Notes: a model not told the origin generated them from the sequence alone. A DNA stretch of 64,000 nucleotides from Trichothermofontia sichuanensis B231 (GCF_026240635.1 NZ_CP110848.1:1862501-1926500), one strand, 5' to 3'. Positions 1-9,330 are shown, counted from the first letter of the stretch. Made by a program: numbers and translations.

Positions 1-370
1 CGGGCACCGGCGGGGGGACCTGGGCAAAGACCGCTGAGAGGGATGGAGTCTGGGGTAATTCGGGGATGGGATAGGGTTGATTACTGGCTACCAACAGTGC
101 CTCAGCGTCCACCAATGCCAACTCCGGCGGCACCGCTTCTGGGATAGCGATTTGGGTATGGATGCCGCGAGAGCTTGCGGTCAGGGAGTTAGCCGGAGCA
201 GTGGGAGGCGTCTTCGGGGGTATCCGGGGTGAGGGTGTGGTTGGGCCGATCGGCACTTGAGGACCTTGGGATAGGGCTGCTGGGTCCCGCAACAGGTGGC
301 CACCAGAAAAACTGGCGACGGACAGCGCCGCCATCGGGGGAAAATACCGTAAAAAGTCTTGCATCTCCAT
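1..370 (-). CDS. Partial proline-rich protein of unknown function
   Basis: An open frame runs from an ATG at 370 to the window edge without a stop, giving about 123 residues; the C-terminal part lies outside. The first 25 residues are mildly hydrophobic, then a Pro/Thr/Ser-rich stretch (around residues 35-60) resembles a flexible linker of a secreted or envelope protein. It starts 11 bases after the stop of the glycosyltransferase gene on the same strand, so the two are probably co-transcribed and the protein may belong to the same polysaccharide locus. No family is recognised. A second ATG two codons later (364) is an alternative start. Confidence 0.5.
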   Translation of the reverse strand, partial: MEMQDFLRYFPPMAALSVASFSGGHLLRDPAALSQGPQVPIGPTTPSPRIPPKTPPTAPANSLTASSRGIHTQIAIPEAVPPELALVDAEALLVASNQPYPIPELPQTPSLSAVFAQVPPPVP

Positions 371-381
371 CGTGCACCACC

Positions 382-1698
382 TCATGAATGTTTAGGTCGT
401 ATCGCCTTACCCGACTGGGTTTTGGCTATAACCCGGTGCAGCAGGTGATAGTAGTCCTGGACAATGTGTTCTGGGGAGAAATGGGTTTCCAGGTATTGCC
501 GCCCCGATCGCCCTAACTCAGCCGCCAGCGCACGATCGTGGTTCAACTGTTGAATAAAACGGGCCAACCCTTGACTATCTCCATGCCGAAAGGTTTGACC
601 ACAATTCGCCTCGCGGAGTAGATCATTGAGATAGGAGTCACTGTCGCAGATAGCCGCGATCGGCCTACCGGCTGCCAAGGCTGAATAGAGCTTACTGGGC
701 GCAACTAATCCCTCCATGCGCGGCCCAATACTCACAATCGACAGATCACAGGCAGTCAGGGAATAGGGCAACACCGCCTTATCCTGGTAGGGCAGAAACA
801 GAACTTGTTCTAATTGCCAGTCCTTGGCCTGCTGCTGACAGGCTTGGTATTGGGTACCGCCTCCAATAAAGACAAATTTAATCGGCTCTTGACGGAGTAA
901 TTTTGCAGCGTCTAGCAGGGTTGCTAAATCATGGCAGCGTCCCGTATTACCCGAGTAGAGGACGACAAAGGGATCAACCAGATTGTGGATTTGGGCAAAC
1001 CAGTTCGCCTGTTTCGCGATCGGTTGAATCAGAAATGGATCAGCCCAATTATGAATGACTGTAATTTTAGGTGCGAGTTCGGGATGATTGCTTATCAAAC
1101 GCTGTTTCATGGTTTCACTGAGAACGACGATCGCTGCCGCCCGCTCCCAAATTCGTTGGTTCAACCCATGCCAAAACTGAATCAATGGGCTGTCCTCTGG
1201 TAGCACACCTAACTCAGTAATAATGTCGGGGTAAAGATCATAGATCAGGCAAACATAGGGCAAACCAAACAGGCGGTGAATGCCATAGCCAAGGACTTGG
1301 AGAAAGGGCGGAGATGTCGTTAACAACAATACCTGGGTTTGATGCGCATGACGCAGTAAATGTAACGTTGATCGCAAACAAAAAAGAACACCACTCAACG
1401 CCTTGCCCCGGATACGCTGGGGCCAGAGATAAATACTGCGAGTACGACGGACACTCACGCGATCGATCGTCTCGGCTGGGGAAGCCGTACTATCCTGAAA
1501 AGCATATCCCGGTTGCCCAGTAAAAATTCGCACATCAATCCCCTGCAGACTAAGGCGGTGAGCCAATTCTTCAATCAATTGGCCCGTTGGTGCATAGTCT
1601 GGTGGAAAGAACTGCGTCACGATTAATAACTTGAGCGACGCCGTCGGATCAGGATTGCACCAACCCTTGCACATCTGCACACTAAAGCCAGTACTCAT
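382..1698 (-). CDS. Glycosyltransferase family 4 (WbuB-like)
   Basis: Probable cytoplasmic or membrane-associated GT-B sugar transferase for surface polysaccharide or glycolipid. The N-terminal Rossmann half opens with LLIVTQFFPPDYAPTG, the usual start of WbuB-like GT4 enzymes, followed by the acceptor-side residues LLLTTSPPF and YDLYPDI. The donor-binding half has VVLYSGNTGRCHDL and the late acidic motif MEGLVAPSKLYSALAAGRP. About 438 residues, normal for the family. The start is uncertain: ATG 1698 and ATG 1674 are both possible and neither has a clear Shine-Dalgarno site. A longer in-frame extension upstream is unlike the family. It is followed closely by the partial gene at 1-370. Confidence 0.85.
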   Translation of the reverse strand: MSTGFSVQMCKGWCNPDPTASLKLLIVTQFFPPDYAPTGQLIEELAHRLSLQGIDVRIFTGQPGYAFQDSTASPAETIDRVSVRRTRSIYLWPQRIRGKALSGVLFCLRSTLHLLRHAHQTQVLLLTTSPPFLQVLGYGIHRLFGLPYVCLIYDLYPDIITELGVLPEDSPLIQFWHGLNQRIWERAAAIVVLSETMKQRLISNHPELAPKITVIHNWADPFLIQPIAKQANWFAQIHNLVDPFVVLYSGNTGRCHDLATLLDAAKLLRQEPIKFVFIGGGTQYQACQQQAKDWQLEQVLFLPYQDKAVLPYSLTACDLSIVSIGPRMEGLVAPSKLYSALAAGRPIAAICDSDSYLNDLLREANCGQTFRHGDSQGLARFIQQLNHDRALAAELGRSGRQYLETHFSPEHIVQDYYHLLHRVIAKTQSGKAIRPKHS

Positions 1699-2364
1699 AG
1701 CGTTATCGAAAACAACGGAAACGCGCTCCCACCAAAGGTGGGGAAGACAGAGTAGAGGCAACCTCGTTTAGGATTTACATCCGCTCTGTTCAAGATCAGG
1801 ATAGTTTGCAAATCAGGAGAGAGGAAATAGGAAACAGGAAACAGGGACGCCCCCTGCTTGACTGACCCATCTTTGCCCCTTATGAGGGGACAGGGGACAG
1901 CCTTTACCTCAATCACAAAGTACAGCTTTACCGGGGTAGGATGGGAGCAGCCCGCGGGTGCGGCCCTTACCCTAAATCCCTCTCCCAGAGCCGGAGAGGG
2001 ACCTGAAAATCCGGCTCCCCTTCTCCCAAGTGGGGAGAAGGGGGTGGGGGATGAGGGCTGCCGGTCGGATCGAGATCCCAACCTTAACTGTGTACTGAGT
2101 AAATTAGGTAAAGGCTGTAAGAAGGAAGACTCTTTTCTCCTGATCGACTGACCCCTCTTTGCCCCTCATCCCTAAATCCCTTCTCCCACAAGGGGCGAAG
2201 GGACTTTAGCCCCCCAAACCCTGGCTCGATGAGCACCTCGCCCGCTCTGGGACAGGGGTTAGGGTCAGGGCAGTTGGATCTCTGTTAGACAATCAAGGAA
2301 CGACTCTCGCTATTCCCTGTTCCCTATTCCCTGTTCCCTGTCCACACTGATCACGCTGCTAGGG
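1699..2364. other. Intergenic stretch built of dispersed repeats
   Basis: No gene is supported between the glycosyltransferase start and the purH stop. The stretch holds the family C element at 1897-2118. On either side are copies of another GC-rich repeat beginning GACTGACCC and containing the phrase CCCTAAATCCC (about 1859-1896 and 2146-2290). Related pieces occur near 34221 and 43540. Short frames on both strands here are read through repeat DNA and are not genes. Confidence 0.7.
1897..2118. repeat. Family C MITE-like element, most complete copy
   Basis: The ends are inverted repeats, ACAGCCTTTACCT at 1897-1909 and AGGTAAAGGCTGT at 2106-2118. The interior carries a GC-rich part with CCCTCTCCC and GGAGAGGG arms. 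No coding capacity. Related copies or fragments lie near 30456, 45033-45151, 46700, 54078-54100, 59519-59550 and 60575-60739. The paired ends and dispersal suggest a non-autonomous transposable element; no partner transposase is present in the window. Confidence 0.7.
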
Positions 2365-3921
2365 CTAATGCAAGAAATGCCGTTTCCCCGTAAAGACCAT
2401 TGCGATCCCCAATTCATTCGCTGCCTGGATTGAATCCGCATCCCGCAGACTCCCCCCCGGTTGCACGATCGCGGTGATCCCTGCCGCCGCCGCCGTCCGC
2501 ACCGAGTCATCGAAGGGGAAAAAGGCATCACTGGCCAGAACCGCTCCTTGGGCTTTTTCGCCCGCCTGGGTGAGGGCAATTTGCACCGATCCCACCCGGT
2601 TCATTTGACCGGCTCCCACACCGATCGTGGTGCGATCGCGGGTAACGACGATCGCGTTGGATTTGACGTGTTTGACCACCTTCCAGGCAAACAGGAGTTC
2701 GGCGAATTGGGCAGGAGTCGGCTGGGTTTGGGTAACCACCTGCCATGCCTGCGTATCCATGTCGCCCCGATCGGCAGTTTGGGCCAAAAAGCCACCGGCA
2801 ATGACTTTGATCGTCACGGGTTCCCCGGTGGTTAAATCGGGCAGGATTAAAATTCGTAATTTAGATTTTTTCTGGAGAATCTCGGCAGCGTCCGGGTCGC
2901 AGGCGGGGGCCAGGATGCATTCCAAAAAGGTTTGACTCAGCCGGTCTGCTGTCGCTGCGTCGATCGCTCGGTTGAGGGCCACAATGCCACCAAAGGCTGA
3001 GGTGGCATCCGCATTAAAGGCACGATCGTAGGTTTCCGCCAGGGTATCCCCGAGGGCAACCCCACAGGGGTTGGTATGCTTGAGGATGGCAACGGCAGCC
3101 TGCTCCTGGCCAAATTCGGCAATCAATGCCCGTGCCGCTTCCAGATCCACAAGGTTGTTGTAGCTCAGTTCCTTCCCCTGTAATTGGGTGGCAGCGGCCC
3201 AACCCCGCGGCGTGGTGCCGCTGCGATACCAGACGGCAGCCTGGTGGGGGTTTTCACCATAGCGTAGGCTTTGATGCCGCTGCCCGGACAGGATCAGAGT
3301 TCCGGGGAAAACGTCGGCCTCGGTTTCTGCTTGGAATTGTTGGCTGAGATAGGCAGTAATGGCCCGATCGTAAGCAGCAGTGTGTTGAAACGCTTTCAGC
3401 GCACAGGCCTGGCGGAAGGCAAGGGATGGTTGACCGCCCTGTTGCCGGAGTTCTTGTAGGTAGGCGTCGTACTGGCTGGGGTCACACAGGATCGTCACAA
3501 AGGTGTAGTTTTTGGCACTGGCGCGAACCAAGGTGGGACCCCCAATATCAATTTGCTCGATCGCGTCAGCAAGGTCAATCCCCGGTTGGGCGATCGTTTG
3601 TTCAAAGGGATATAGGTTAACGACCACAAGTTCGATCGCGGGGATGTCATTGGCAGCCAAGTCAGCGCGATCGCTCTCCCGATCCAAACGGGCCAGGATA
3701 CCGCCATGAATACGCGGATGGAGGGTTTTCACCCGCCCGCCCAAAATTTCCGGTGACCCGGTGTGTTCAGCCACCTTGATCACGGGCAGGCCAGCCTCTT
3801 TGAGAACTTGGGCAGTCCCACCACTGCTGATCAGGGTGAAGCCAAATTCTTGCACGAGGGTCTGGGCTAATCCAACGAGTCCAGACTTATTTGATGTACT
3901 CAGCAGTGCTAGCCGCGCCAT
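2365..3921 (-). CDS. purH: Bifunctional AICAR formyltransferase / IMP cyclohydrolase
   Basis: Catalyses the last two steps of IMP synthesis: formyl transfer from 10-formyl-THF to AICAR, then ring closure. The 518-residue length is typical. The N-terminal MGS-like cyclohydrolase domain begins ARLALLSTSNKSGL and contains LVVVNLYPF. The C-terminal formyltransferase domain contains SLRYGENPHQ and the catalytic-region motif ILKHTNPCGVA near residue 280, and ends AMVFTGKRHFLH as in other PurH proteins. The start is the ATG at 3921. Flanked on both sides by repeat-rich intergenic DNA, so probably transcribed alone. Confidence 0.97.
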   Translation of the reverse strand: MARLALLSTSNKSGLVGLAQTLVQEFGFTLISSGGTAQVLKEAGLPVIKVAEHTGSPEILGGRVKTLHPRIHGGILARLDRESDRADLAANDIPAIELVVVNLYPFEQTIAQPGIDLADAIEQIDIGGPTLVRASAKNYTFVTILCDPSQYDAYLQELRQQGGQPSLAFRQACALKAFQHTAAYDRAITAYLSQQFQAETEADVFPGTLILSGQRHQSLRYGENPHQAAVWYRSGTTPRGWAAATQLQGKELSYNNLVDLEAARALIAEFGQEQAAVAILKHTNPCGVALGDTLAETYDRAFNADATSAFGGIVALNRAIDAATADRLSQTFLECILAPACDPDAAEILQKKSKLRILILPDLTTGEPVTIKVIAGGFLAQTADRGDMDTQAWQVVTQTQPTPAQFAELLFAWKVVKHVKSNAIVVTRDRTTIGVGAGQMNRVGSVQIALTQAGEKAQGAVLASDAFFPFDDSVRTAAAAGITAIVQPGGSLRDADSIQAANELGIAMVFTGKRHFLH

Positions 3922-4509
3922 ACCATTCAGGTCCTTGTGATCTTGACAATGTGTACTTGACGATGCCGTTAGAGTTCCTTTCAGCCTGGGTGGTTTACAC
4001 CTTAGGCGATCGCCGCCCCTATCTTAACCAGTGCTGATGGATAAACGAGGTCATTATACGCCTAGCAGTCTATCCGCAAGGCAATATCCTGGTTAGAATT
4101 AAGATTTGTCGCTGTCCAGTTTCATACTCCAAATGCAGTAGCCTCAAACTAAAGGGTATTGATCGTTGTTGCTGATAGATAAATCGTGTGGATAAATCAT
4201 GACTAAAAAGGTGGGTGTCATTTAACTAAAAGCCCTCAGCACTAATTGACTGACAAAACTCGAACTACCCTCACCCCAACCCCTCGCCTAGCGCGAGTGA
4301 GGTGCTCGTTGAGCTAGTTTTTGCGATCCAAGTCCCTTCGCCCCCGGTGGGAGAAGGGATTGAAGGATGAGGGGCAAAACAAAGTCCCTTCACCCGACTT
4401 GAGAGAAGGGGGAAATGCGAGGTTATATGAAGCTATTCATATTGTCAAAATTCGTATTGTCAAAATCAATTTTTCCCAACTGATGTTATAAACCCGACGT
4501 TCTAAAACT

Positions 4510-4621
4510 GGTTCTTCTGGGATTTTGGGGTAAGCAGTATCAGCAGCTACAAATAAACGATCGGAAACGTTGAGTTTATGGTGGGGGCGCTACGCGCCCC
4601 CACCATAAACTCAGGAGAGCC
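4510..4621. repeat. Family A MITE-like element, copy 1
   Basis: A 112-base element. It begins GGTTCTTCTGGG and ends CTCAGGAGAGCC, imperfect inverted termini of the GGCTCT type that resemble ISL3-family ends. The right half is a perfect hairpin: GAGTTTATGGTGGGGGCGC, a 3-base loop TAC, and the complementary arm (4572-4612). The first half is almost identical to copy 2 (24076-24187); copy 3 (44917-45030) is decayed. Intergenic here. Confidence 0.75.
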
Positions 4622-4674
4622 CTACTAACTGTATTCATGAAGTATCTCCACAGGAGAACTGCTGGTCACGCATG

Positions 4675-4722
4675 GATAATCCTGCTAAGATAATCCTGCT
4701 AATCTGATAATCCTGCTAATCT
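4675..4722. repeat. Short tandem repeat, 17-base unit
   Basis: The unit GATAATCCTGCTAATCT occurs twice in full (4689-4705 and 4706-4722), preceded by a 14-base partial unit at 4675-4688. It lies upstream of the esterase gene. No function is apparent. Confidence 0.8.
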
Positions 4723-4815
4723 GATGGTTAGCCCAGATACTTTTCCTCAGCGGGAAAGTCCCTTTGATTTAACCGTTACCTCATCAAAGTTGCCTGCATT
4801 CTAAGGAGTCTACCC

Positions 4816-5445
4816 CTGTCTCTCCAGTCGATTACTATTCTGCCCCAAACCGCTCGCCCAGCCACCGGGTTGATCGTGATGTTGCATGGTTGGGGGGCCA
4901 ACGCCCAGGATTTAGTGCCGATCGCGCCCCTGACGAACCTGCCCGACTATCAATTTATCTTTCCTGAAGCCCCCTTCCCCCATCCCTACACCTTCTCCGG
5001 CAAGATGTGGTATGACCTGGAAAGTGAGGATCACCAAGGCTTAACCGAAAGCCGAGAGTACCTGCGGGATTGGCTGCAACGTCTGGAGGCCCAAACCCAA
5101 ATTCCCCTGGAACGCACGATCTTGAGTGGCTTTTCCCAAGGAGGGGCGATGACCCTGGACGTGGGGCTGGATTTACCGCTAGCTGGGTTAGTATGCTTTA
5201 GCGGCTATCTCCATCCCACGGATCGCCCTGTGGGTATTCCCTATCCCCCTGTCCTCCTCCTCCACGGTGGTCAGGATACCGTCGTGCCCCTACGCGCTGC
5301 TGAGCAAGCATATCATGTCCTACAAAGCTGGGGAGTACCCGTCGAGTACGAAACCTATCCAACAATGGGTCATGAAATTCAACCTCCTTTGCTGGAGAAA
5401 ATGCATCACTTTGTTCAGACGTTACCTGCCTTTGCAGCAAGTTAA
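4816..5445 (+). CDS. Alpha/beta hydrolase, phospholipase/carboxylesterase type
   Basis: Predicted cytoplasmic serine esterase. The oxyanion-hole motif is MLHGWGANAQD, the nucleophile elbow is GFSQGG with catalytic Ser, Asp is in HGGQDTVV and His is in MGHEI, all in family order. An ATG or TTG start near 4870-4879 would cut off the first beta strand, which in homologues reads roughly LQSITI-PQ. That strand is encoded in frame from a CTG at 4816, seven bases after a strong AAGGAG, so CTG is the most likely start, giving about 209 residues. Both flanks are repeat or pseudogene DNA. Confidence 0.85.
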   Translation: MSLQSITILPQTARPATGLIVMLHGWGANAQDLVPIAPLTNLPDYQFIFPEAPFPHPYTFSGKMWYDLESEDHQGLTESREYLRDWLQRLEAQTQIPLERTILSGFSQGGAMTLDVGLDLPLAGLVCFSGYLHPTDRPVGIPYPPVLLLHGGQDTVVPLRAAEQAYHVLQSWGVPVEYETYPTMGHEIQPPLLEKMHHFVQTLPAFAAS

Positions 5446-5552
5446 CCAGGAGTGACGATGGCTAATACGCCAATGACCTAGCTGATCGCATACCGACGTA
5501 AAATTCTGGTTAGAAAGGACCACGAAATTCGTGGACTTCACTATTCAACACG

Positions 5553-5598
5553 CCCTTGTCCCGACTGAAGAGGGCCCCTTGTCCCGACTGAAGAGGGC
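5553..5598 (+). repeat. 23-base tandem duplication inside the amidohydrolase pseudogene
   Basis: Two perfect adjacent copies of a 23-base unit beginning CCCTTGTCCCGACTG (5553-5575 and 5576-5598). Twenty-three is not a multiple of three, so the duplication shifts the frame. Removing one copy restores a continuous amidohydrolase reading (LVPTEEG then YGTVDVQVV). Confidence 0.95.
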
Positions 5599-5655
5599 TA
5601 TGGCACCGTCGATGTGCAAGTGGTGGCTGGTCGGATTCCGACGATCGCCCCCACT

Positions 5656-5774
5656 TATAGTCATTGCAATTGAGGCTGAAACAGCCCCCTCACCCCCAAC
5701 CCCTCTCACCCCCAACCCCTCTCCCACAGGGGGAGAGGGGCTTAGACATCTCTTTCTAATCTGAAATAACTATA
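5656..5774. repeat. Family B MITE-like element, copy B1
   Basis: About 119 bases, bounded by TATAGTCATTGCAATT on the left and AATAACTATA on the right, flanked by TA as in IS630/Tc1-type insertions. The interior is a GC-rich run of CCCCCAACCCCT with a hairpin of CCCTCTCCC and GGGAGAGGGG. It interrupts the amidohydrolase pseudogene between the IAPT and PIVGTPIDARD coding pieces. Other copies: 29396-29512, 30339-30445, 43718-43820, 53907-54020, 59571-59679. Confidence 0.8.
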
Positions 5775-6217
5775 CCGATTGTTGGCACGCCCATTGATGC
5801 TCGGGATCACCTCCTACTGCCTGGTTTTGTCAACGCCTATACCTACTCCTCAGAGATCTGGTAACGGGGCTGTATGCCTCCCCGGTCCCTGGGACTGTGG
5901 ATCGCCCAATTGTATGACTTTGCTCCCCTAGATTCTGAACAGGTTTACCTGAGTGCTCTGTTGACTGCGGTGGAGACTCTGCTGTCAGGGGGAACCACCG
6001 TCGTGGATCACCTCGTCCTCATGCCTGGCCAGGCGCTTGAAACGATCGCGGCTGCCGTGCGGGCTTATCGGGAAATAGGCATTCGGGCCTTTATCAGTCT
6101 GCTCATTCAGGCTCAACCGCTGATCACGAGCCTGCCCACCGGTAACAGCAGTCCCGCGCCAGCTGGGGCCTATCCCTAGGCCACCCACGCAGTGCTGGCC
6201 ATGATGCAGCTTCCTGG

Positions 6218-7585
6218 TTAGTCGGCAACGCTGGCAACACTCTCTAAATCAGGGCTGGTCTCAGAAAGGTACAGCCGCTCCTCACTCGCATCGTACTCAA
6301 AGAGTTCCGCATAACGTCCCCAGTCGATCGCCGTCGCAAATTGACGTTCGGCTTCTTCACGGGGGAAATGTTCATCCCAGAGGTCTAAAAAGAAATCAGC
6401 CCGCATCGAACCACTGCGTTTTTCCCGCAGGGTTTGGACGATGCTCCGGATCACGGGTACGTGGGTGAGCACTTGCTTGCGGAACAGATCCTTACTGCGG
6501 AGGATCGTCGTTGTAGCAAAATCCTGACCAATGTCCGTCAGGCACACATCCCCCTGGGATACCGCCGCAAATCCCAGCAGAACGGCTGCATCCAGAATGG
6601 GCAAGAGATCATCGACCGCCAGTTGGAGCCGCTCCGCCAGTCGTGGAATATCATCGGTGCCTTCAGGTTGATCCACAATCAATTCCAGCAGACCGCTAAT
6701 GCCCCCCACGCGCGCATGCGGTAAGGCGATCGCATAGGGCGATGGCGCTGCGGGTTGGGGCTGCGGCTGCACCGACACCTGACCCGTGACTTCAATCTCC
6801 GGATTAGTCATAACGGTGTAGATATAATCCACCAGGGAAGCAAAATGAGGAGAATTGCGCTCGTGGGGGCGGGGTAAATCAATCACTACTTCCCCCCGAA
6901 TGTGTCCTGGATTAGCGCCTAAAATGACCGCGCGATCGGCCAGGAATACCGCTTCTTCGATATTGTGGGTGACGATCAAAATACTTTTCGAGGGGAAGGT
7001 TTTGGCATTCCACAGGTCATCAATTTCCCCCCGCAGGTTTTCTGAAGTCAAGACATCTAGGGCACTGAAGGGTTCATCCATGAACAACACCTGAGGTTCT
7101 AACACAAAGGCACGGGCGAACCCCACCCGCTGTTTCATCCCCCCCGAAAGCTCCTTGGGATAGGCACTTTCAAACCCATCTAACCCCACCAGGTCAATGG
7201 CCTTGAGGGCACGCCGTCGCCGCTCCTCACGCTTGACCCCCCGTGCTTCTAGCCCTAACTCCACATTTTCCTGAACCGTTAACCACGGCAACAGGGCAAA
7301 GCTTTGAAAGACCATTGCCACGTCATTATTTGCACCCCGTAGGGGCCTACCATTGCTGAGTACCTGCCCCTGACTGGGTGGAATCAACCCAGCCATAATG
7401 CGGAGTAGGGTGCTTTTGCCACTGCCACTGCGTCCCAACAGAGCAACCACCTCACCCGCTTTTACCACTAAGCTGACGTTACTGAGAACCGTAAACTCGC
7501 CTTTGCCATCGGGCAGCGGAAAATGTTTAGAAACCTGTGCAACGGTAATTAGGTCCGTTAGATCAGTAGGATTCGGGTTTATCAT
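6218..7585 (-). CDS. Anion ABC transporter ATP-binding protein with C-terminal AAA-associated domain
   Basis: Energises import by the adjacent fused permease. The nucleotide-binding domain (about residues 12-260) has Walker A GRSGSGKST, signature LSGGMKQRVG, Walker B VLFMDEPFSALD and the H-loop in VTHNIEEAV. Residues about 300-455 form the AAA-associated tail seen on many NitT/TauT-type ATPases of bacteria. The start is ATG 7585, preceded by GGGAGG; further in-frame sequence upstream overlaps the permease gene and is not expected to be used. The substrate (nitrate, bicarbonate, sulfonate or another anion) cannot be told from the sequence. No binding-protein gene is adjacent. Confidence 0.9.
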   Translation of the reverse strand: MINPNPTDLTDLITVAQVSKHFPLPDGKGEFTVLSNVSLVVKAGEVVALLGRSGSGKSTLLRIMAGLIPPSQGQVLSNGRPLRGANNDVAMVFQSFALLPWLTVQENVELGLEARGVKREERRRRALKAIDLVGLDGFESAYPKELSGGMKQRVGFARAFVLEPQVLFMDEPFSALDVLTSENLRGEIDDLWNAKTFPSKSILIVTHNIEEAVFLADRAVILGANPGHIRGEVVIDLPRPHERNSPHFASLVDYIYTVMTNPEIEVTGQVSVQPQPQPAAPSPYAIALPHARVGGISGLLELIVDQPEGTDDIPRLAERLQLAVDDLLPILDAAVLLGFAAVSQGDVCLTDIGQDFATTTILRSKDLFRKQVLTHVPVIRSIVQTLREKRSGSMRADFFLDLWDEHFPREEAERQFATAIDWGRYAELFEYDASEERLYLSETSPDLESVASVAD

Positions 7586-7599
7586 GGCGCGACCTCCCT

Positions 7600-9330
7600 C
7601 TAGAGATGATATTTCGTTTCGGCAAGTTGGTAGAGTCGTCGCCACAACAAACGATTGAGACCGACCACAAACAAACTCATCATCCCAATGCCCAGGGTAA
7701 TGCGCGGCCAATCACCCACTGTCGTCGCTTCAGCAATGTAGGCTCCAAGACCAGTGGCCACCAAAGTCGTTTGTCCCCAGGACACGATTTCCGAAACAAT
7801 GCTGGCATTCCAGGCCCCGCCGCTAGCCGTTACCCCGCCCGTCACCCAGGCCGAGAAAATCCCCGGAATGATCAGTTTGCGCCAGCGCTGCCAGCCATGT
7901 AGACCAATATCGTCGGCCATTTCGCGCAGGTCAGTGGGAATCCCCTGGGCACCCGCGATCGAGTTAAACAGGATATACCACTGGGCACCGAGGGCCATGA
8001 GTAAAATGCTCCCCCATTCGATACTGATGTGGGAACGAATAAAGAACAGGGTGGCAAAGGGAAAGATAAAGTTGGCCGGGAAGGAGGCGAGGAACTGGAC
8101 AACGGGTTGCAGCGCCCGCGCCAGTTTGGGGTTAAAGCCGATCGCAACCCCCACAGGCGTCCAGATTACCGTTGCCAACAGCAGGAGGACGGTCACACGC
8201 AATAGGGTGAGAATGCCCAGCCAGAAGGTTTTGAACACTTCCCCCAGACCGATAGTCGTCAGAATGAAGTGTAACGCCCAGGCGATTAAGCAACCAATAA
8301 TCACCAGCAAGGTGACATTGTAAAGGCGATCGTACCGCTGTTGGTGAGCCGGGTCCGCTAGCTTAAAGGTAGATCGGGGTTGCGTGAGCCGGGACAGAAA
8401 CTGGTTAATGGCTTCCTGGACTGGGGTCAGCGCTTGGCCCAAGAGGCGAGGAATGCGGGCGGTCTGCAATAAATCATAGACCCAGGATTCCGGGGTTTCT
8501 GCCGCCGCACTTTGCTCCATCCGAAACTTATCTGACCAGGCAATCAAGGGCCGCCAGAACAGTTGATCGACTAAGATAATGACGATCGCAATCGTGATCA
8601 GGGCGTACCCCAGGGCGGCTAAATCTTCCGCCGCGATCGCTGCTGCCACATAGGAGCCAATGCCCGGTAGGGTATATTCCTGGTTCAGGACGCTAATGGC
8701 TTCACTGGCCGCCACAAAAAACCAGCCCCCGCCAAAGCTCATCATGGCATTCCACAGCAAACCGATCGTGGCCACTGGGACTTCTAACTGGGTAAACCGT
8801 TGCCAGCGCGAGAGTTGATACAACCGGGCAGCCTCATCCAGTTCCCTGGGAATGGTCCGTAGGGACTGGTAGAACGAAAAGGTCATGTTCCAGACCTGGC
8901 TAGTAAAGATGGCGAAAATCGACGCTGCCTCCAACCCTAGCAAGCTGCCAGGGAAGAGGGCAATAAAGCCGGTGACCGTAATCGAGAGGAATCCCAAGAC
9001 GGGCACCGATTGCAGGATATCCAATAGGGGAATCATCACCCGCTCTGCCCGACGGCTATTGGCAGCAACATACCCGTAGATCAGTGTGAATACCGTTGAG
9101 AAAAACAGGGCAATAAACATGCGCAGGGTCGATCGCCCCGCATAGTAGGGCAAGTTGCGCGGGTCAAGATTGATGGCAGGTACCACCTCTGGGGGGTGAA
9201 AGCTGACCAGTGCCCCAGCCCCAATGCGAGCGATCAGGGCAAGTAACACCAGGGTGCCGAGAATGACGGCAACATCAGCCAGCCCGCAGGGGAACCGCCG
9301 CAGGGCTTCAGGGGTGGGAAAGGTTTTCAT
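7600..9330 (-). CDS. Duplicated (fused) ABC anion transporter permease
   Basis: A 576-residue inner-membrane protein made of two BPD_transp_1 permease domains in tandem. The first, about residues 60-275, contains the cytoplasmic EAA-type loop LDEAARLYQLSRWQ. The second, about residues 335-570, contains the equivalent loop LREMADDIGLHGWQRW. One chain therefore supplies both halves of the channel. The architecture matches the duplicated-permease anion transporters that pair with an AAA-tailed ATPase. The ATPase gene begins 14 bases downstream, forming a two-gene operon. Confidence 0.9.
   Translation of the reverse strand: MKTFPTPEALRRFPCGLADVAVILGTLVLLALIARIGAGALVSFHPPEVVPAINLDPRNLPYYAGRSTLRMFIALFFSTVFTLIYGYVAANSRRAERVMIPLLDILQSVPVLGFLSITVTGFIALFPGSLLGLEAASIFAIFTSQVWNMTFSFYQSLRTIPRELDEAARLYQLSRWQRFTQLEVPVATIGLLWNAMMSFGGGWFFVAASEAISVLNQEYTLPGIGSYVAAAIAAEDLAALGYALITIAIVIILVDQLFWRPLIAWSDKFRMEQSAAAETPESWVYDLLQTARIPRLLGQALTPVQEAINQFLSRLTQPRSTFKLADPAHQQRYDRLYNVTLLVIIGCLIAWALHFILTTIGLGEVFKTFWLGILTLLRVTVLLLLATVIWTPVGVAIGFNPKLARALQPVVQFLASFPANFIFPFATLFFIRSHISIEWGSILLMALGAQWYILFNSIAGAQGIPTDLREMADDIGLHGWQRWRKLIIPGIFSAWVTGGVTASGGAWNASIVSEIVSWGQTTLVATGLGAYIAEATTVGDWPRITLGIGMMSLFVVGLNRLLWRRLYQLAETKYHL

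Larger units (their letters stand above)
3922..4815. other. Repeat-rich intergenic region upstream of purH and the esterase
   Basis: No gene is supported. From left to right: about 300 bases of unremarkable DNA that should hold the purH promoter; a GC-rich repeat starting near 4243 with the phrase TTGACTGACAAAACTCG, whose reverse form recurs near 34530 and 46840; the family A element at 4510-4621; and a short tandem repeat at 4675-4722. A strong ribosome-binding sequence AAGGAG at 4803-4808 precedes the esterase. Confidence 0.7.
5531..6219 (+). pseudogene. Decayed amidohydrolase (TRZ/ATZ, cytosine-deaminase-like)
   Basis: Pieces of a metal-dependent amidohydrolase can be read in order across several frames. 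They are an N-terminal part DFTIQHALVPTEEG, then GTVDVQVVAGRIPTIAP, then PIDARDHLLLPGFVNAYTYSSEIW, a stop, and a longer open piece (about 5874-6179) with LSGGTTVVDHLVLMPG and YREIGIRAFISLLIQ. The HxH metal site has become YTY. Three lesions are visible: a 23-base tandem duplication (5553-5598), insertion of a family B MITE (5656-5774), and stops at about 5862 and 6177. The C-terminal two thirds are missing; the remnant ends where the ABC ATPase gene ends. Confidence 0.85.

Noticed and set aside
1695-2151. Open frames on both strands rich in Pro/Gly/Arg
   Set aside because: They translate family C and other GC-rich repeat DNA, which gives similar-looking peptides wherever it occurs; no start signal or family resemblance.
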